Shown: positions 11,106-23,300 of the stretch, in pieces
Position numbering within the stretch: position 1 is the stretch's first letter
Layout: each line of letters begins with the position of its first letter
Origin: Chaetoderma sp. LZ-2023a
Lineage: Eukaryota > Mollusca > Caudofoveata > Chaetodermatida > Chaetodermatidae
Assembly: GCA_034401795.1 (NCBI GenBank)
Contig: CM067370.1
Coordinates: forward strand, 64,891,812 to 64,955,811
Reading direction: 5' to 3'
DNA: 64,000 nt
The notes under the pieces: model-generated
The model's input: only the letters and a program-made list of their open reading frames with translations
The model's database searches: none
Told to the model about the DNA's origin: nothing
Position numbers and translations under genes: made by a program

Positions 11106-11319
11106 TGTCAAATGATCTTCTAGTGATAGATACACGCACAATGGCAATATTATGTCACAGTCATCAAAAACTTCCCTGCCATAATCATTGAATACTATCA
11201 GAAATTGGAACATGAAACATGGATAATAATTGTTCATGTTTTTGCTTCACTATCAATGTGCATAGTGGATAAATGTGTAGTCCTCGTGTTATTCATCATC
11301 ATTTTCTTAGTCATCATAT

Positions 11320-11364
11320 TTACAAGATATCCGGTATACAGTCCGGATCACGGTAAGCGATAAC
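11320..11364 (-). CDS. Terminal coding exon 7
   Basis: CTCCACAG|GTTATCGC acceptor. 14 codons, VIAYRDPDCIPDIL, then TAA at 11,320-11,322. The join RIYE|VIAYR restores a normal LamG C-terminal strand, which supports direct splicing from exon 6. No clear AATAAA was found just downstream. Confidence 0.7.
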   Translation of the reverse strand, partial: VIAYRDPDCIPDIL

Positions 11365-13819
11365 CTGTGGAGAAAGAAAATATTTCACAATTACATTTCT
11401 GAATGTATCATCATATGGCTACTTCAGACCGCATGTGTACTGAGCAAGGTCAAGTTCATACCAGATACACCATTAAGAATGGCATCTATGTTTGAACCAT
11501 TAAATGACTCATTTGGGTTTGAGCGTGGTAACAGCAGCATCTGCTCGGGGATAAATATACAGAAAAAGAAATACTTCATATCATACAACTAGTAGTATAC
11601 ATCATTATATTCTAATGCAATTAGTAGTTGTGGGATTTTGTCCAGTTCAACTAGGCCCCGTGTTCATTTCTCAAGATTACATTATTTAAATAAATGTTCT
11701 TAAACAAAAACATATAAATAAACAGACTCGGGGATTGCGTATTTTAAAATATAGTTTAAATGTAATTGCAATAGATGTATAATGTGTACTAACACACCTG
11801 AATGTCTCACACGCAATACTCATATAAATCTAGTTAGTGTTTATCATTACATTTCCTATATGTTTGGTAAAGATTTACAAATCTTCAATTGTTGCATAGC
11901 AAATGGTTTGAAATACATGTAACTTACTCCACGAAGAAATCTTGAACCCAGCCCTTATAACACTATATTCTAAACGTGCCCCTTTGGTTATAGTGTAAGC
12001 AACGAAATAGTATAACATTAAACATTCTAAAAATAAATTTGGTAGGTGTTGTTACAAAATAGACAATGTCGTTGATAGATGTTTGCCATATAATTGAGAT
12101 ACTGTCATTTTAGGAATGAAAACATTAACGTAATGGAGCTTTCCAGTTTAGCCATCCGTCATATGACGTCATAAACAACTACGTGAGGCGTAAGTTGACG
12201 GCATAATCAAGTACGTCATGAATGACTCGATTTAGCCCATCGTTAACGCGTAATACTCCGACACGTTGTACGAATTGTATGTATTTACTAGTTAATAAAC
12301 ATTCTGTCGCATATTTTGACTCATTTGACTGGGCGCTGTTGTTGACATAGGCAGCAACAGCACGCTGTCAAATTAGTTTCAAAATATTCAACCACTTTCG
12401 GGGATCGATCAGTCCCAACACAGGCGAAGTGTGCGTGGAGCTTAGCTAGAGATGGGCGGGGCATAGTTAAAACCGGAAAGCTCCATTACTGTTCTTTAGC
12501 GTAAATAAAAATATCAGCAGCATCGATATAAAGATATAATTTTATATATTGTAAAAACAAGAATTCCACGGAATTAAATGCCTCGCCTGTCTCCTGTTTG
12601 TCGCTGTTACCTTGACCTGACCTTGGTGAGCTTAATGTTATTATGCTGCTTCCTAACATTATAGGTAACCATATATATATATATAGGATGTGATGAACCA
12701 CCGGATACACCGGATACAGTCTCATTTTAAAATAAGAATCTACGACGCAAAATACACATTGTATTACCAAACATGCAAGCAGAGCTTTGGAGAAGCATTG
12801 CCTTAAGACTGAACCATAAAGTCCCACTGCCTGGTAGAACCCTGACAGAAAGGCATTTTGTGTCAATGATAAACAAAATTCAAAACTTCATAAAAGTAAT
12901 ATTTTCAAAATCAAGTACATTACTATGATGCAGACTACTTTTAAGCACCCTATTATAGAGCACAGCAACACATTTTATCTAAATTAGATAAGACTTTGCT
13001 GATCAAATTGTTATTTGAGAAAGTCTTAACCACGGCATAATAAGCAGAACCGGGATGCAAATTAGCTCTAATATAATCAGAGACCAAACCCAGTAAAATA
13101 TGTCAAAATTTTCAAAGTCTATTTCTTTTTCACCCAGACTAGATAGACTCATCGCATAGAATGAATCTGAAGCTCAAATCAAAACCCTTGTTTACTAAAT
13201 TGCTATTTGAAAAAGGTTAACCTGGGTGCAAATGGACCATAAAATAATCAACGTTCAAACGCGGTAAAAGATGGCAAGATTTTGAAAATCTATTTCATTT
13301 TCATGCAGACCCGTTCTAATCATCATGTACCTGTAACGAATTTTTAAAGGTTTATTCAACTCGGATAAACCCTAGTTGATGAAAATGATGTTTGAAAAAA
13401 CTTTAGCTGCAACAAAAATCCTTAATGTGAAGGCATACACTTATCTAGGTTCATAAGCAGAAAAAGAATGGACACATTTTGAAAATCTAATTTTGATGCA
13501 GAGTAGTTCTAATCATTGTATAGAACACATCTGTAAAGTTTTATGCAAATCCGTTAACGCTTTAGTGACTAAATTGTCATTTGGAAGAACTTAACATAAA
13601 CTATAACGTAGACGCCGCCGCCGCAATCGTCGGAAAAGTGATACCTTTGCCTCGCAGGCTAGACAAAAATCACCCATTCAAAAGCAACTTACTTCATAGA
13701 TTCTTCCAGTAAAGTTCCCGAGGCCCTGTCCCCATCCAATGTGGATTGAACACAAACTATTGTCTCTCCACATAAGCCCTGCTCACGAAAATAAACATAA
13801 CATTGAATATATGAGTATA

Positions 13820-13874
<55 letters not shown>

Positions 13875-14349
13875 TGGCAGTGTATTAAAACTGCAGACTC
13901 GAATCAACACGAACGTTCTTTGAAAGACCTTACCAGTCATTGAACAAGCCTCACGACAGTGACTGCTCTCAGAGACTTCTTAAACATATGTTCTTGACTA
14001 ATTACCATCGTTATGTAGGGCGAGGAAAGTATTGCAGTCAAGATTACGTGCGTGTATGTGCGTGCACGTGTACATACGTGCGTGCGTCCATGCATGGTGT
14101 TTGTGATGTATCTCATGTACGATTTGGCTCAGATTTTAACACGAGAAAGGTTGTTGACATAAACTGATGTTTCCAGACTTTGCTAGTGAATGGGAGATAT
14201 CGCGGAACCTATAGATCTAACGCAACCCCAATCTTAACACACGCACAGTTGATGCAATACACTAAGATTTCCAATCCAGAAATCATGGACGGCAATGAAT
14301 AAGCAATTTTAGATCAGTATCCTGCAGTTCAGCAGCGATTAACCACAGT

Positions 14350-14382
<33 letters not shown>

Positions 14383-17300
14383 CGCACCGCACCGCACCGC
14401 ACCGCACCGCACCGCACCGCACCGCACCGCACCGCACCGCACCGCAGGCACACATATAACACACATAAACACACAGCTTAGTGATGCATTTCCAAAGCGA
14501 CAATGGTTCATTGAAAGACTAGTACAGATGGATATAGTGATGACTCTATACAAGGAAATGGTTACTCGGAGCATCACACATCCGCATCCAGTCCATCACA
14601 TATGTGCTGAAAAATGATGGGACTTCCTTTTTAATGCGTATACTACAAGAAACTAAACACATTCTGTTGAAACTATGCATCTCCTCTCGTTAACAGCTGG
14701 GAACTTCCAATACAATGATCTAAGTAATGTCTGGGTATTGTCAAATTCTACTAGATAAAGTGGACAAATGCTGCCTTGGAAGGAGTATATACAAATTAAT
14801 GAATGTTCCACAGACGTATTAGATTAAATGGATTCTGAACTATGTGCCTCAATGTGGACACTTAATTTAGTTACTATATCACCTTTCTCGGTAATACAAA
14901 TTGCACACTGCATTTCGTTTTAGTCTTATTTAGTAACATACCTTTAACTGGATTATTAGAAGAAGCGACTCCAACACTGACAGTCAGGCCAGTTTCAGCC
15001 CTGTACTCATAGACAGCATGATTCAAACCACTGGCTGGCTGGAAGATAAAGGATACTTTACGATAATTCGATTACTAGATACAGAGAAATCCTAAAGTTA
15101 GTAGATGTTTACAAACTTCGTCAATTTCTTTTCTTGATCGTTAGAATCAAAGAAAGAAAAGGGTTACTTGTTCTAATTTAATCCCATGATTTGGATACCT
15201 GTCATACAATAGATATTGTACCACCAGTTACCTGATTTGAAAATGTATAACTGCCCAATATCCGTTAACGTTTCCAGTAGAACAATGACCATACCCAATG
15301 CATTTGGCTAATACTAACATGCTAAACAATGGCTTTTTGAAAGTTGCAATTTGGATGGTTCCTTGATACATTGCAGTGTTGTTTCTTGCTTTATTCTGAT
15401 CATGCTCCTTATTCAATCAATGCATTATGTGCAGACTGTTATCTAATTAAAATATATCTATTTATTGAAGGAAAGACTGACTGAATCTGGGAGCAACTTG
15501 AATGAAATCATAGTTAAACATTGTAAAACATATTATAACTGAAAGTATCAACAGCGACTCATCCATATACTAGTTTACTGATGAAATATATCAGTGATTG
15601 TTATGAGACATATCACTCGTGACGTGTACTGAAATACGAACTATGTTTATTAACATGCTTGGTTCAACACTTTCATACCTGAACTCAAAATGTATCAAGT
15701 TGGAATAACAATGTATGCTAGCTGTCAGATTAGTTTCAAAATATTCAACATATTATTCCACACATCAAAAAGATGGCACAGGGCAGAAAGTGTCCTTTAT
15801 CGGTGGAAACGGTAACACTGCGCAGATGCAACATCAATACTATTGGAATCTATGCTGGAAACGGGGAATATAATGTCACATTGCAACACCGGCCATACCT
15901 TGAAGAGTTCTATGGCTAACAGCTCTGCCCTACAGATGTAGGGCTTACACATACAACAGTTGCTCGTGATGGGACTGTCAGTGAAATAAGCAGCCCGTTG
16001 NNNNNNNNNNNNNNNNNNNNNNNNNNNNNNNNNNNNNNNNNNNNNNNNNNNNNNNNNNNNNNNNNNNNNNNNNNNNNNNNNNNNNNNNNNNNNNNNNNNN
16101 NNNNNNNNNNNNNNNNNNNNNNNNNNNNNNNNNNNNNNNNNNNNNNNNNNNNNNNNNNNNNNNNNNNNNNNNNNNNNNNNNNNNNNNNNNNNNNNNNNNN
16201 NNNNNNNNNNNNNNNNNNNNNNNNNNNNNNNNNNNNNNNNNNNNNNNNNNNNNNNNNNNNNNNNNNNNNNNNNNNNNNNNNNNNNNNNNNNNNNNNNNNN
16301 NNNNNNNNNNNNNNNNNNNNNNNNNNNNNNNNNNNNNNNNNNNNNNNNNNNNNNNNNNNNNNNNNNNNNNNNNNNNNNNNNNNNNNNNNNNNNNNNNNNN
16401 NNNNNNNNNNNNNNNNNNNNNNNNNNNNNNNNNNNNNNNNNNNNNNNNNNNNNNNNNNNNNNNNNNNNNNNNNNNNNNNNNNNNNNNNNNNNNNNNNNNN
16501 GCGCCTGGTGATGTTGCTGAGGTAGGTGACTGTCTTCTGGTCCATTGCAGGGTCATCGATAACTAGAACAAGTGGTTCTGTCAGTCAGGTTGCCAGCAGC
16601 TTCTCCATCAGGGCTTGCAGGTTCAGCTTCTTGGTGATCATTACTGCCAACTGCCTCAGCGGCGGAGTCAGACACCAGAAGGATGTATTGAGAGTGTAGA
16701 TGTTCATCCAGGAGAGCCCACAGAAAGATGTGTTTCCTGATGGGACAATGATCAGCATCACCTGGCCAGCATCGGCTGGCCTACTGTCGAATGGTACAGA
16801 CATGCACGCGGAGGATGGTTAGCACTTGGTCGGCGGTAGCATTGTCTATATCTGGGAGACTAAACGGCAGTACTTCCTGCACCAGCTCTTTCGCCTGCAG
16901 AGCGGGGAATCCTGCACCTCCGGCAGACACGAAGGATGCGATGGAGGCGTCAAGCATGAAATTCCAGCAGGAGCTGAGAAGATAGCGTAGAGTGCCTGTG
17001 TCAGCACCCACAGTGTCTAGTACATCCAGTATCTGTATGATGCATGCACGGGAAACCATGACTATCCTGTGGTCTTAAACGGCAAACCAAAGAACCCTGA
17101 CATCTTCAACTCTGGTAGCTGGAGGCGGGCGGTAGAACCTATTTTGCCATTTACAGTGATATTGCTCAGGCCGATGAGCTTCTCTCCATCCTGTCGAAAT
17201 GAGATCCGTGGTTTCAGGAGATCCTTAACCAGGTCCTGTGCAAAGGACTCAGCCATAACCTGGATGGCTCCAGCCTCATCGACTCTGAGCATACCTCGCA

Positions 17301-20300
17301 TCGTCGGCCTCTCCTTGATGCTCATCCCCTTGTATGCAGTCTTGGCCTTGTTAATGGCCGATTGTCCTACTGTATCAGTGTTCCCGATGAGAACTCGGGC
17401 TGGGATGGTACCTCGGATCCACCACGGGTCTCCCTTCTCATCGAAGCCTAGGAAGTAGATAGGGGAAACAGTGTCCTATGAACCGAGGCATGCCTCGCCC
17501 AAGTGAGCAAGATCGCCTAGCTCTTTGCTTTCTAGGTCTGTGAGTGACAGAGTCATAGTGCTATATACAAACGGCTTAAACCTGCTAGTCATAACCCCAG
17601 TGAAATAGTTGGGCATAGGAGGACCACGCAGTCGGCCAAGGGAATAGGTAGCAGTGCTCAGGCTACTGGCCCTCTTTGCAGGGGCACGCCTTATGGGCGG
17701 TCCACCATTCCCGGGCATTGGCAATCCTCAGTCTGCATGCTCGACTATGTGCTACATGTTGCAGGGGTCTCGTGATCAATCTCTTACTATTCAGAGGTTT
17801 TAAACGTAGGCGACGATGATCTCAGCCATTGCACTTGTTGCTAGCCCTAGAACTGCGGCATCCATTAGTGTAACACGTTCACCCATGATCTTGGCGGCAA
17901 CAGTGTAGGAGGCACCACTGAGGGCGATCTTTGGGATGGGGTGAGTTATTCCGAGACAGTGCCTGGCCACCCCACTCACCACTGTAGCGAGGACAGCCGC
18001 AGTGGTGGCAGGAAGAATCTCATTCCCTCCTGTCATCTTCACCATGGCCACATTCGCCACCACGTTACTGGCGACATGGACTGCCAAAGGTTTTGCTTTG
18101 GTCAGTAACTTCTGTGTCTTGGTTCGCTGCAGGTTCTCCACCTTCTGAAGACTTGCCTGGCTCTCGGGCAGTTGCTTCACGATCTGTACCGTTGACGTCA
18201 TTGGTTAAGCACTGAGTATACAACGCGGTTAACGTCTGCGTCCCCTATCGAGAGAGCTAATAAGATCTTCCCAGTCTGTGTCTGTCAGGTGTCCGGGTTC
18301 GTACTCAGGAAAATTCATCTCTCTATTGAGACATCTTAAACATGTCTGGGCTCACGCTATGCGAGAAGTACTATGAGGTCTTCTGGAGGGAGTTGAAGGA
18401 CTACAAGAAGAAGAAGACACCAGATTAGCTAGGCCTGACAACACTCATAGAGCTACCACAGGAAGCAGTGTCATGTCATCTGGCTGCAGTGTCGGGGTCG
18501 GAACGCCTGGAGCTGCCGTGTCGACTAGCTGCAGTGTCAGGTTGGAATGACTGTATGGCCCGTACTACACGTAGATGCGTTGATGTTAGTGTTGAAGCCG
18601 AAGTGGACACAGAGGGAACTCCCCTCGACTATCATGTTGTTATCGCCCCTGACTTGGAGGTCCTCGATGTTCACGATCATGTTGCTCAGAATCAAACGTA
18701 GTTGTGGTGAAATAGCAAAGTCAAGTTTGCGATGGGCCTTCTGCAACCCCTGCTGGAACTTAGCAATATGACTACTGGGGTCTGCCACGATGATCATATC
18801 CTCAACGAGACTGATGAACATAGCCTGGACCTCTGCTCCACTGACACCATCTATGGAATGCCACAGCTCGGTCTGTGATGTAAGGCGGCAGTAGCATAGG
18901 GCTTCCAGGGACTGGTTGATCGGAACGATCCTTGCTGGTGTGAGGCCTGAGTTGGTGTGTGGGACAACGTACTTCCACACAACTGAATTGTCCTGTCACA
19001 AGCCAGTGATGTGCATATTTTGCACCAGTGCTCCAGGGTCGGAGTCTGGATCGAACGAGAATGTCGCTGTCGTCTGATGGCCTACTCGTCGGGGTGTTCG
19101 ATAGGGGAATCCTGAGTAGTCAGGTCTCGGGTCACCGTACATAAATCCTAGACCGCTGTTGTCACCACCATGCCAACGATAGTCTGGGTGGGCGCTGAAC
19201 TCTCTCTGTAGTCTGCTGGCCACTGAGACGCTATGACTGTTGAGCTGTGGCTCGAAGTCGTTAGTATCAGGGAGGCTTGCACCCAGCTCATGGAGGAGTC
19301 GTCGCACTGTGAAGTACACGTGGAATCTGAGACAGCTGGCGATGAGCACAGCTTCAGGAGTACCAGAATAGGAGTGAAGCAGGGTGGAACTTACTCCACA
19401 TCCTGCCATGGCACACCACACGGCAAAGTTCAGCTGCTGATTCCAGTATGAGAGGCTTGGAGCAGCCATCCAAGTATGAGCTTGCTTCGCATTCTTGATG
19501 GTGATGGGGCGGTTGATCAGCGGTCGTGGGTTGACGGAGAAGCTGGTTAGGGACCGTCCATCCACTGTGATGGAGAACGGTGTTAGCTCTGGTATATCAT
19601 CCAGTAGACATCTCAGGCCAGTCAAGGGTGTACCCAGGGGGGCGGTTGGCTCCAGATGACTGTCGTGAGGTTCAGTGGGAAGGCCATCTATACTGGTGTT
19701 CTTAAAGCTACTGTACAGGCAGCACACTATTTATAGTCATCTCGACTCCAGAGACCAGCGAGGCGACCTCGCCGTAACATCTCGTTTTTTTAACTCCTCC
19801 ATATCAACCTGCCCGCTGGAGCCTTTGAGGTATTGCTGTCGCACTTTAGGTTTCTCCATGCGGTACAGGGCTTGGACCTTCAATATATGGTGGTACTCCT
19901 CATCGGTGACCTGGCCATCCTCGAGAGTTTTGCTGACAGACTCGTCGATAGTCCGTAGCATACTCTGTACCAGTGACACGTACTTAGCATGCTTCTCCAG
20001 CCTCCTTGTGATCTGCCACTGCCCCACCCCCAAGCTCATGGCCAAGACAGTGGTGGCTAGTGTCACGCCACCCAGCGGGATGGCGACGATGGCACCCACC
20101 CCTGTAGCGAGAGGCTCCAATCACACCCGCAGCAGTGGTTGTATGCGCGAGGACGTTGTAGACTGTCTTATATCGCCTGCACATTCTGCTGTACCTTCCA
20201 GCCTCATGGACGAGATTCTGCCTGATGGTATCTATCTGCTGGAGTCACCAGCCCTGGATGGTACCGCCCTCATCAGCCGTCAGGGACGGGAATAGTTCTG

Positions 20301-23300
20301 CTTGCTTCTGCCACTCTGATTTTGCCATAGTATATCTGGAGGATTAACGGCATCACCTGCAGAATCTGCTCATGAGTCATAGAAGGGTTCATTTTGGAGA
20401 GCCTGGCGAACCATGCCAGCTTGCTGGTGTCGAGACAGACGTAACTTAGAAAGTGGTCATCCAGCACTATGTCGGGTGCCAGTAGCTTTCTGAGATGTGA
20501 CATCTGAAACTTCACCTTATGACCAAGATAGTAGGTCCGACGCTGGATGGCTTTCTTGGTCTTACACTTGTGCGCCATCTCCTCTTCCCACTGTATAACA
20601 TCTGGCCCATCCTCGTCTGCGACATCGTCGTAGACATCTGGCTCATCGTCGTCTGTCAAGACTCCTGTGTCCCTCTTACTCTTCTTCAGAAGGGCCTGTC
20701 AGTATCGGGAACCCTCACTGTTCCTTCGCCTCCTTGCAATGCTCACGTTCTGTTGATACCAGCTCTCCCGCTGTAGTCGCTCTCCTTCGTGTTGCAGTGC
20801 GAGCATCTGTTCGTTTAAGGCCTTTATCTGTGCAGGGGCCATGAAGGGGCAACCCTGTAGCTGGCTCTTCATCATCTCGGCAAGGGTCAGATATTCCTGG
20901 TGTGATAGCATGTCAGGTCAATGAGTAATACGAGTATAAACTCTAAATGGGCGTCCGATATCCCATCCGTGCTGGCATATATGTTAATGGAGGGGCTGTC
21001 AAACAGGTGATTTACAGGTGTGAACAGGCTAGGACTGATAGCTTTCCATAGGTTGCTGTTGGCACCTGGGAGATACTCTATCACGTCCCGGCCGACTTCT
21101 ACAAGTGAGCTGTTGTGTGCACTGCCTGGAGGTAGATGTAGCACATCGGCGTGTATGTATGTTGTGCCCCGCTGGGCACCTCGAAGAGGACCCATTCTAC
21201 ATAGTACTGTACCACCCGTCTCCCATCTAGAGAGGATGAGATTACGTTCTCACCACCGGAGAGCAGCAGTCGGACAATCGGCATGGTTATATCTCCTGTT
21301 TAAACCCCTCCTATAGTGTGCTATGGAACCCATATTTGCCTACTCGACTGGTCTTGCTGACCTGGCAGATGTGTACGCAGTTGATGCTGCCAAGATAGAA
21401 GAGAGCGATGGCACGTCATTCGCCCTACAGTATGAAGAAAACTAAAAGGCATTCTCCCTCCACCCCATTGGTGGTGATGGGGTGGAGCTGCTCACAGACC
21501 GCAAGGATGTGTTGAAGGAGCGCCTGGGTCGCAACATAGATGGCCACACGATCGTGTTTCGGTACGATTTCCCGGAGAGGAAGTATATCCTCGAACCGTT
21601 GATTGAGCTCTCGGATACAGAAGTGGCAGAGATCAACACCCTAAATAACGACCTCAGCTTTCATCTGGTCAAACCCTATTCAAGCGGTGCCCCGCCGATG
21701 GCCCATGATGGCCTGCTATTGACCCTGGCAAAAAACCTGCAGTTCATATTTGAGAAGAATGAAGTGTGGTACCGCGCTGGACCTGGGGGTGACTGGCAAA
21801 CATGGTTGCCCCTATATAGGCCTCCCGCAGTCATTGACATAGAGGTTACTCCCCTCTCCACTGTTGTGAAAAAGGATGGGACAGTTCGAAAGCTCTACAA
21901 TCGGGGATCATCCTTCCTCACCTACATAGGTGAAGGTGTCTCCCTGATGGACCAAAAGAAGCTGTTAACCTCCATGAGGGCATCCTACGGGTAGATGGTG
22001 TGTCACATGCCTCCAAAGCCAAGGGTGCTGTTAAACTGCTTTAGCGAGTCGGACTCACTAGCCCGCAAATTACTCATTCAGAGTGAAGCAGCTAGCCCCT
22101 GCCCCTGAGGGGATGACGATCACTATCGATCCGGATGGAACAGGGCTCGATCTGGCACAGATATTTCTCGAGGGGTTCACTCTGTTCAGTTTAACTCTTC
22201 ATATATCTTAACTCTAGCAGACACTACGTGTTTGTCTGAGCCTACACAGAATAGAGAGAGAGAGAGAGAGAGAGAGAGGCCGGCCCTTCTGGTGTGGTTG
22301 ATCACAAGGCGATCAGTGGTGCATATCACTGTGGAGGCTTGTCTCCAAATGGGCGTCCAGACCCTGGTAGTAGTAGTGTCGGAATTAAAATGATACTACC
22401 TCCCTCAACTGGCAGCCGTTCGGCGATCCGTGGTGGCCCCCACCGCCCTCTCAATCCATGGGGCCCTCCATCTTGAGGCATACCCCAACCACCTGTCTCA
22501 GCATCCCTGGGGGCCTCCATCTAGAGGCATACACCAACCACATGTCTCAACAACCTATGCCCCAGGGATTGAGAGGGCGGTGGGGGCCACGGATCCCAGA
22601 ACGGCGGCCGGTTAAGGGAGGTGGTATCATTTTAATTCCGACACTACTACTGAAACATACAAGTACGTACATAACAACTACAATGTCGATCAAGTGAAGC
22701 TGATGCCGCCTGATGATAGCAGGCATACTAGAGGCCACAGTTACAAGCTTCTACAGCAACGTTTCAACAGTCACAAAAGAAAAAATGTTTTTTAGTATCC
22801 GTGGGATCAAGTACTGGAACAACTTACCAGAGTCTGCTGTATCTGCCCAGGCAGTGAACACCTTCAAGGGACGGTTAGACAAGTGCTACTGCGGTAAAAC
22901 GTTTGAAGCTGACTTCCCAATCGAGTGCGTCCGCACCCACATCCATGTTAAACAGGTGCACAAATTTAGCTACAACAAGCACGAGAGTGTGGATCTGCTA
23001 CAGGCTGTCTAGCCAGCAGAGGACATCTATGTATCTATGCATATAGTTCGCAGTAGTAAATTGAATCAACTGTGTGCTTTTCCACTCGTTTACTATACTC
23101 ATTAACTCCCTTTCTATGTGTTGGCATTATAATTAAATCAGGATTCAATTGTCTAGACATCGTAGAGCTTGACTAAAATACTTCGAGAAAAACGTTTAAC
23201 TCAAAGCAGAAATAACATATTTTATACACGATACGTCGACATCATATACCAAGTACGTAATTACTTGCTATCTAGATAAATCCTGACGAGAATCCCCCAT

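Larger units (their letters stand above)
16501..22210. mobile_element. Decayed virus-like element, copy 2
   Basis: About 5.7 kb with at least ten genes in two divergent blocks and almost no intergenic DNA. Several neighbours overlap by 4-60 bp (17,059/17,062; 19,737-19,739 as ATGA; 20,273-20,331; 20,887-20,911). Copy 1 shares 17,800-22,210. Gene density, overlaps and a capsid-like product indicate a virus or virus-derived element rather than host genes. Nearly every gene has exactly one or two disabling mutations, so endogenisation is old but not ancient. The class is undetermined: no polymerase, integrase or packaging ATPase can be shown in the visible part. Confidence 0.65.

Noticed and set aside
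10544-11237. Open frames with poly(Ile-Tyr)
   Set aside because: Direct translations of (TA)n and neighbouring microsatellites.
11452-11549. Possible extra host exon (CCGAGCAG acceptor, then LLLPRSNPNESFNGSNIDAI)
   Set aside because: It would interrupt the RIYE|VIAYR junction of the LamG domain and its donor is weak; could be an alternative exon but not supported.
16501-22210. Reassigned stop codons in the virus-like genes
   Set aside because: All three stop codons occur at different sites along with frameshifts, and copy 1 has a sense codon at one of them; decay is simpler.
16501-22210. Polinton/Maverick assignment
   Set aside because: No polymerase B, retroviral-type integrase, packaging ATPase or cysteine protease could be shown in the visible sequence.
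22294-22738. Several short frames over the foldback element
   Set aside because: They follow the palindrome on both strands and have no independent coding character.
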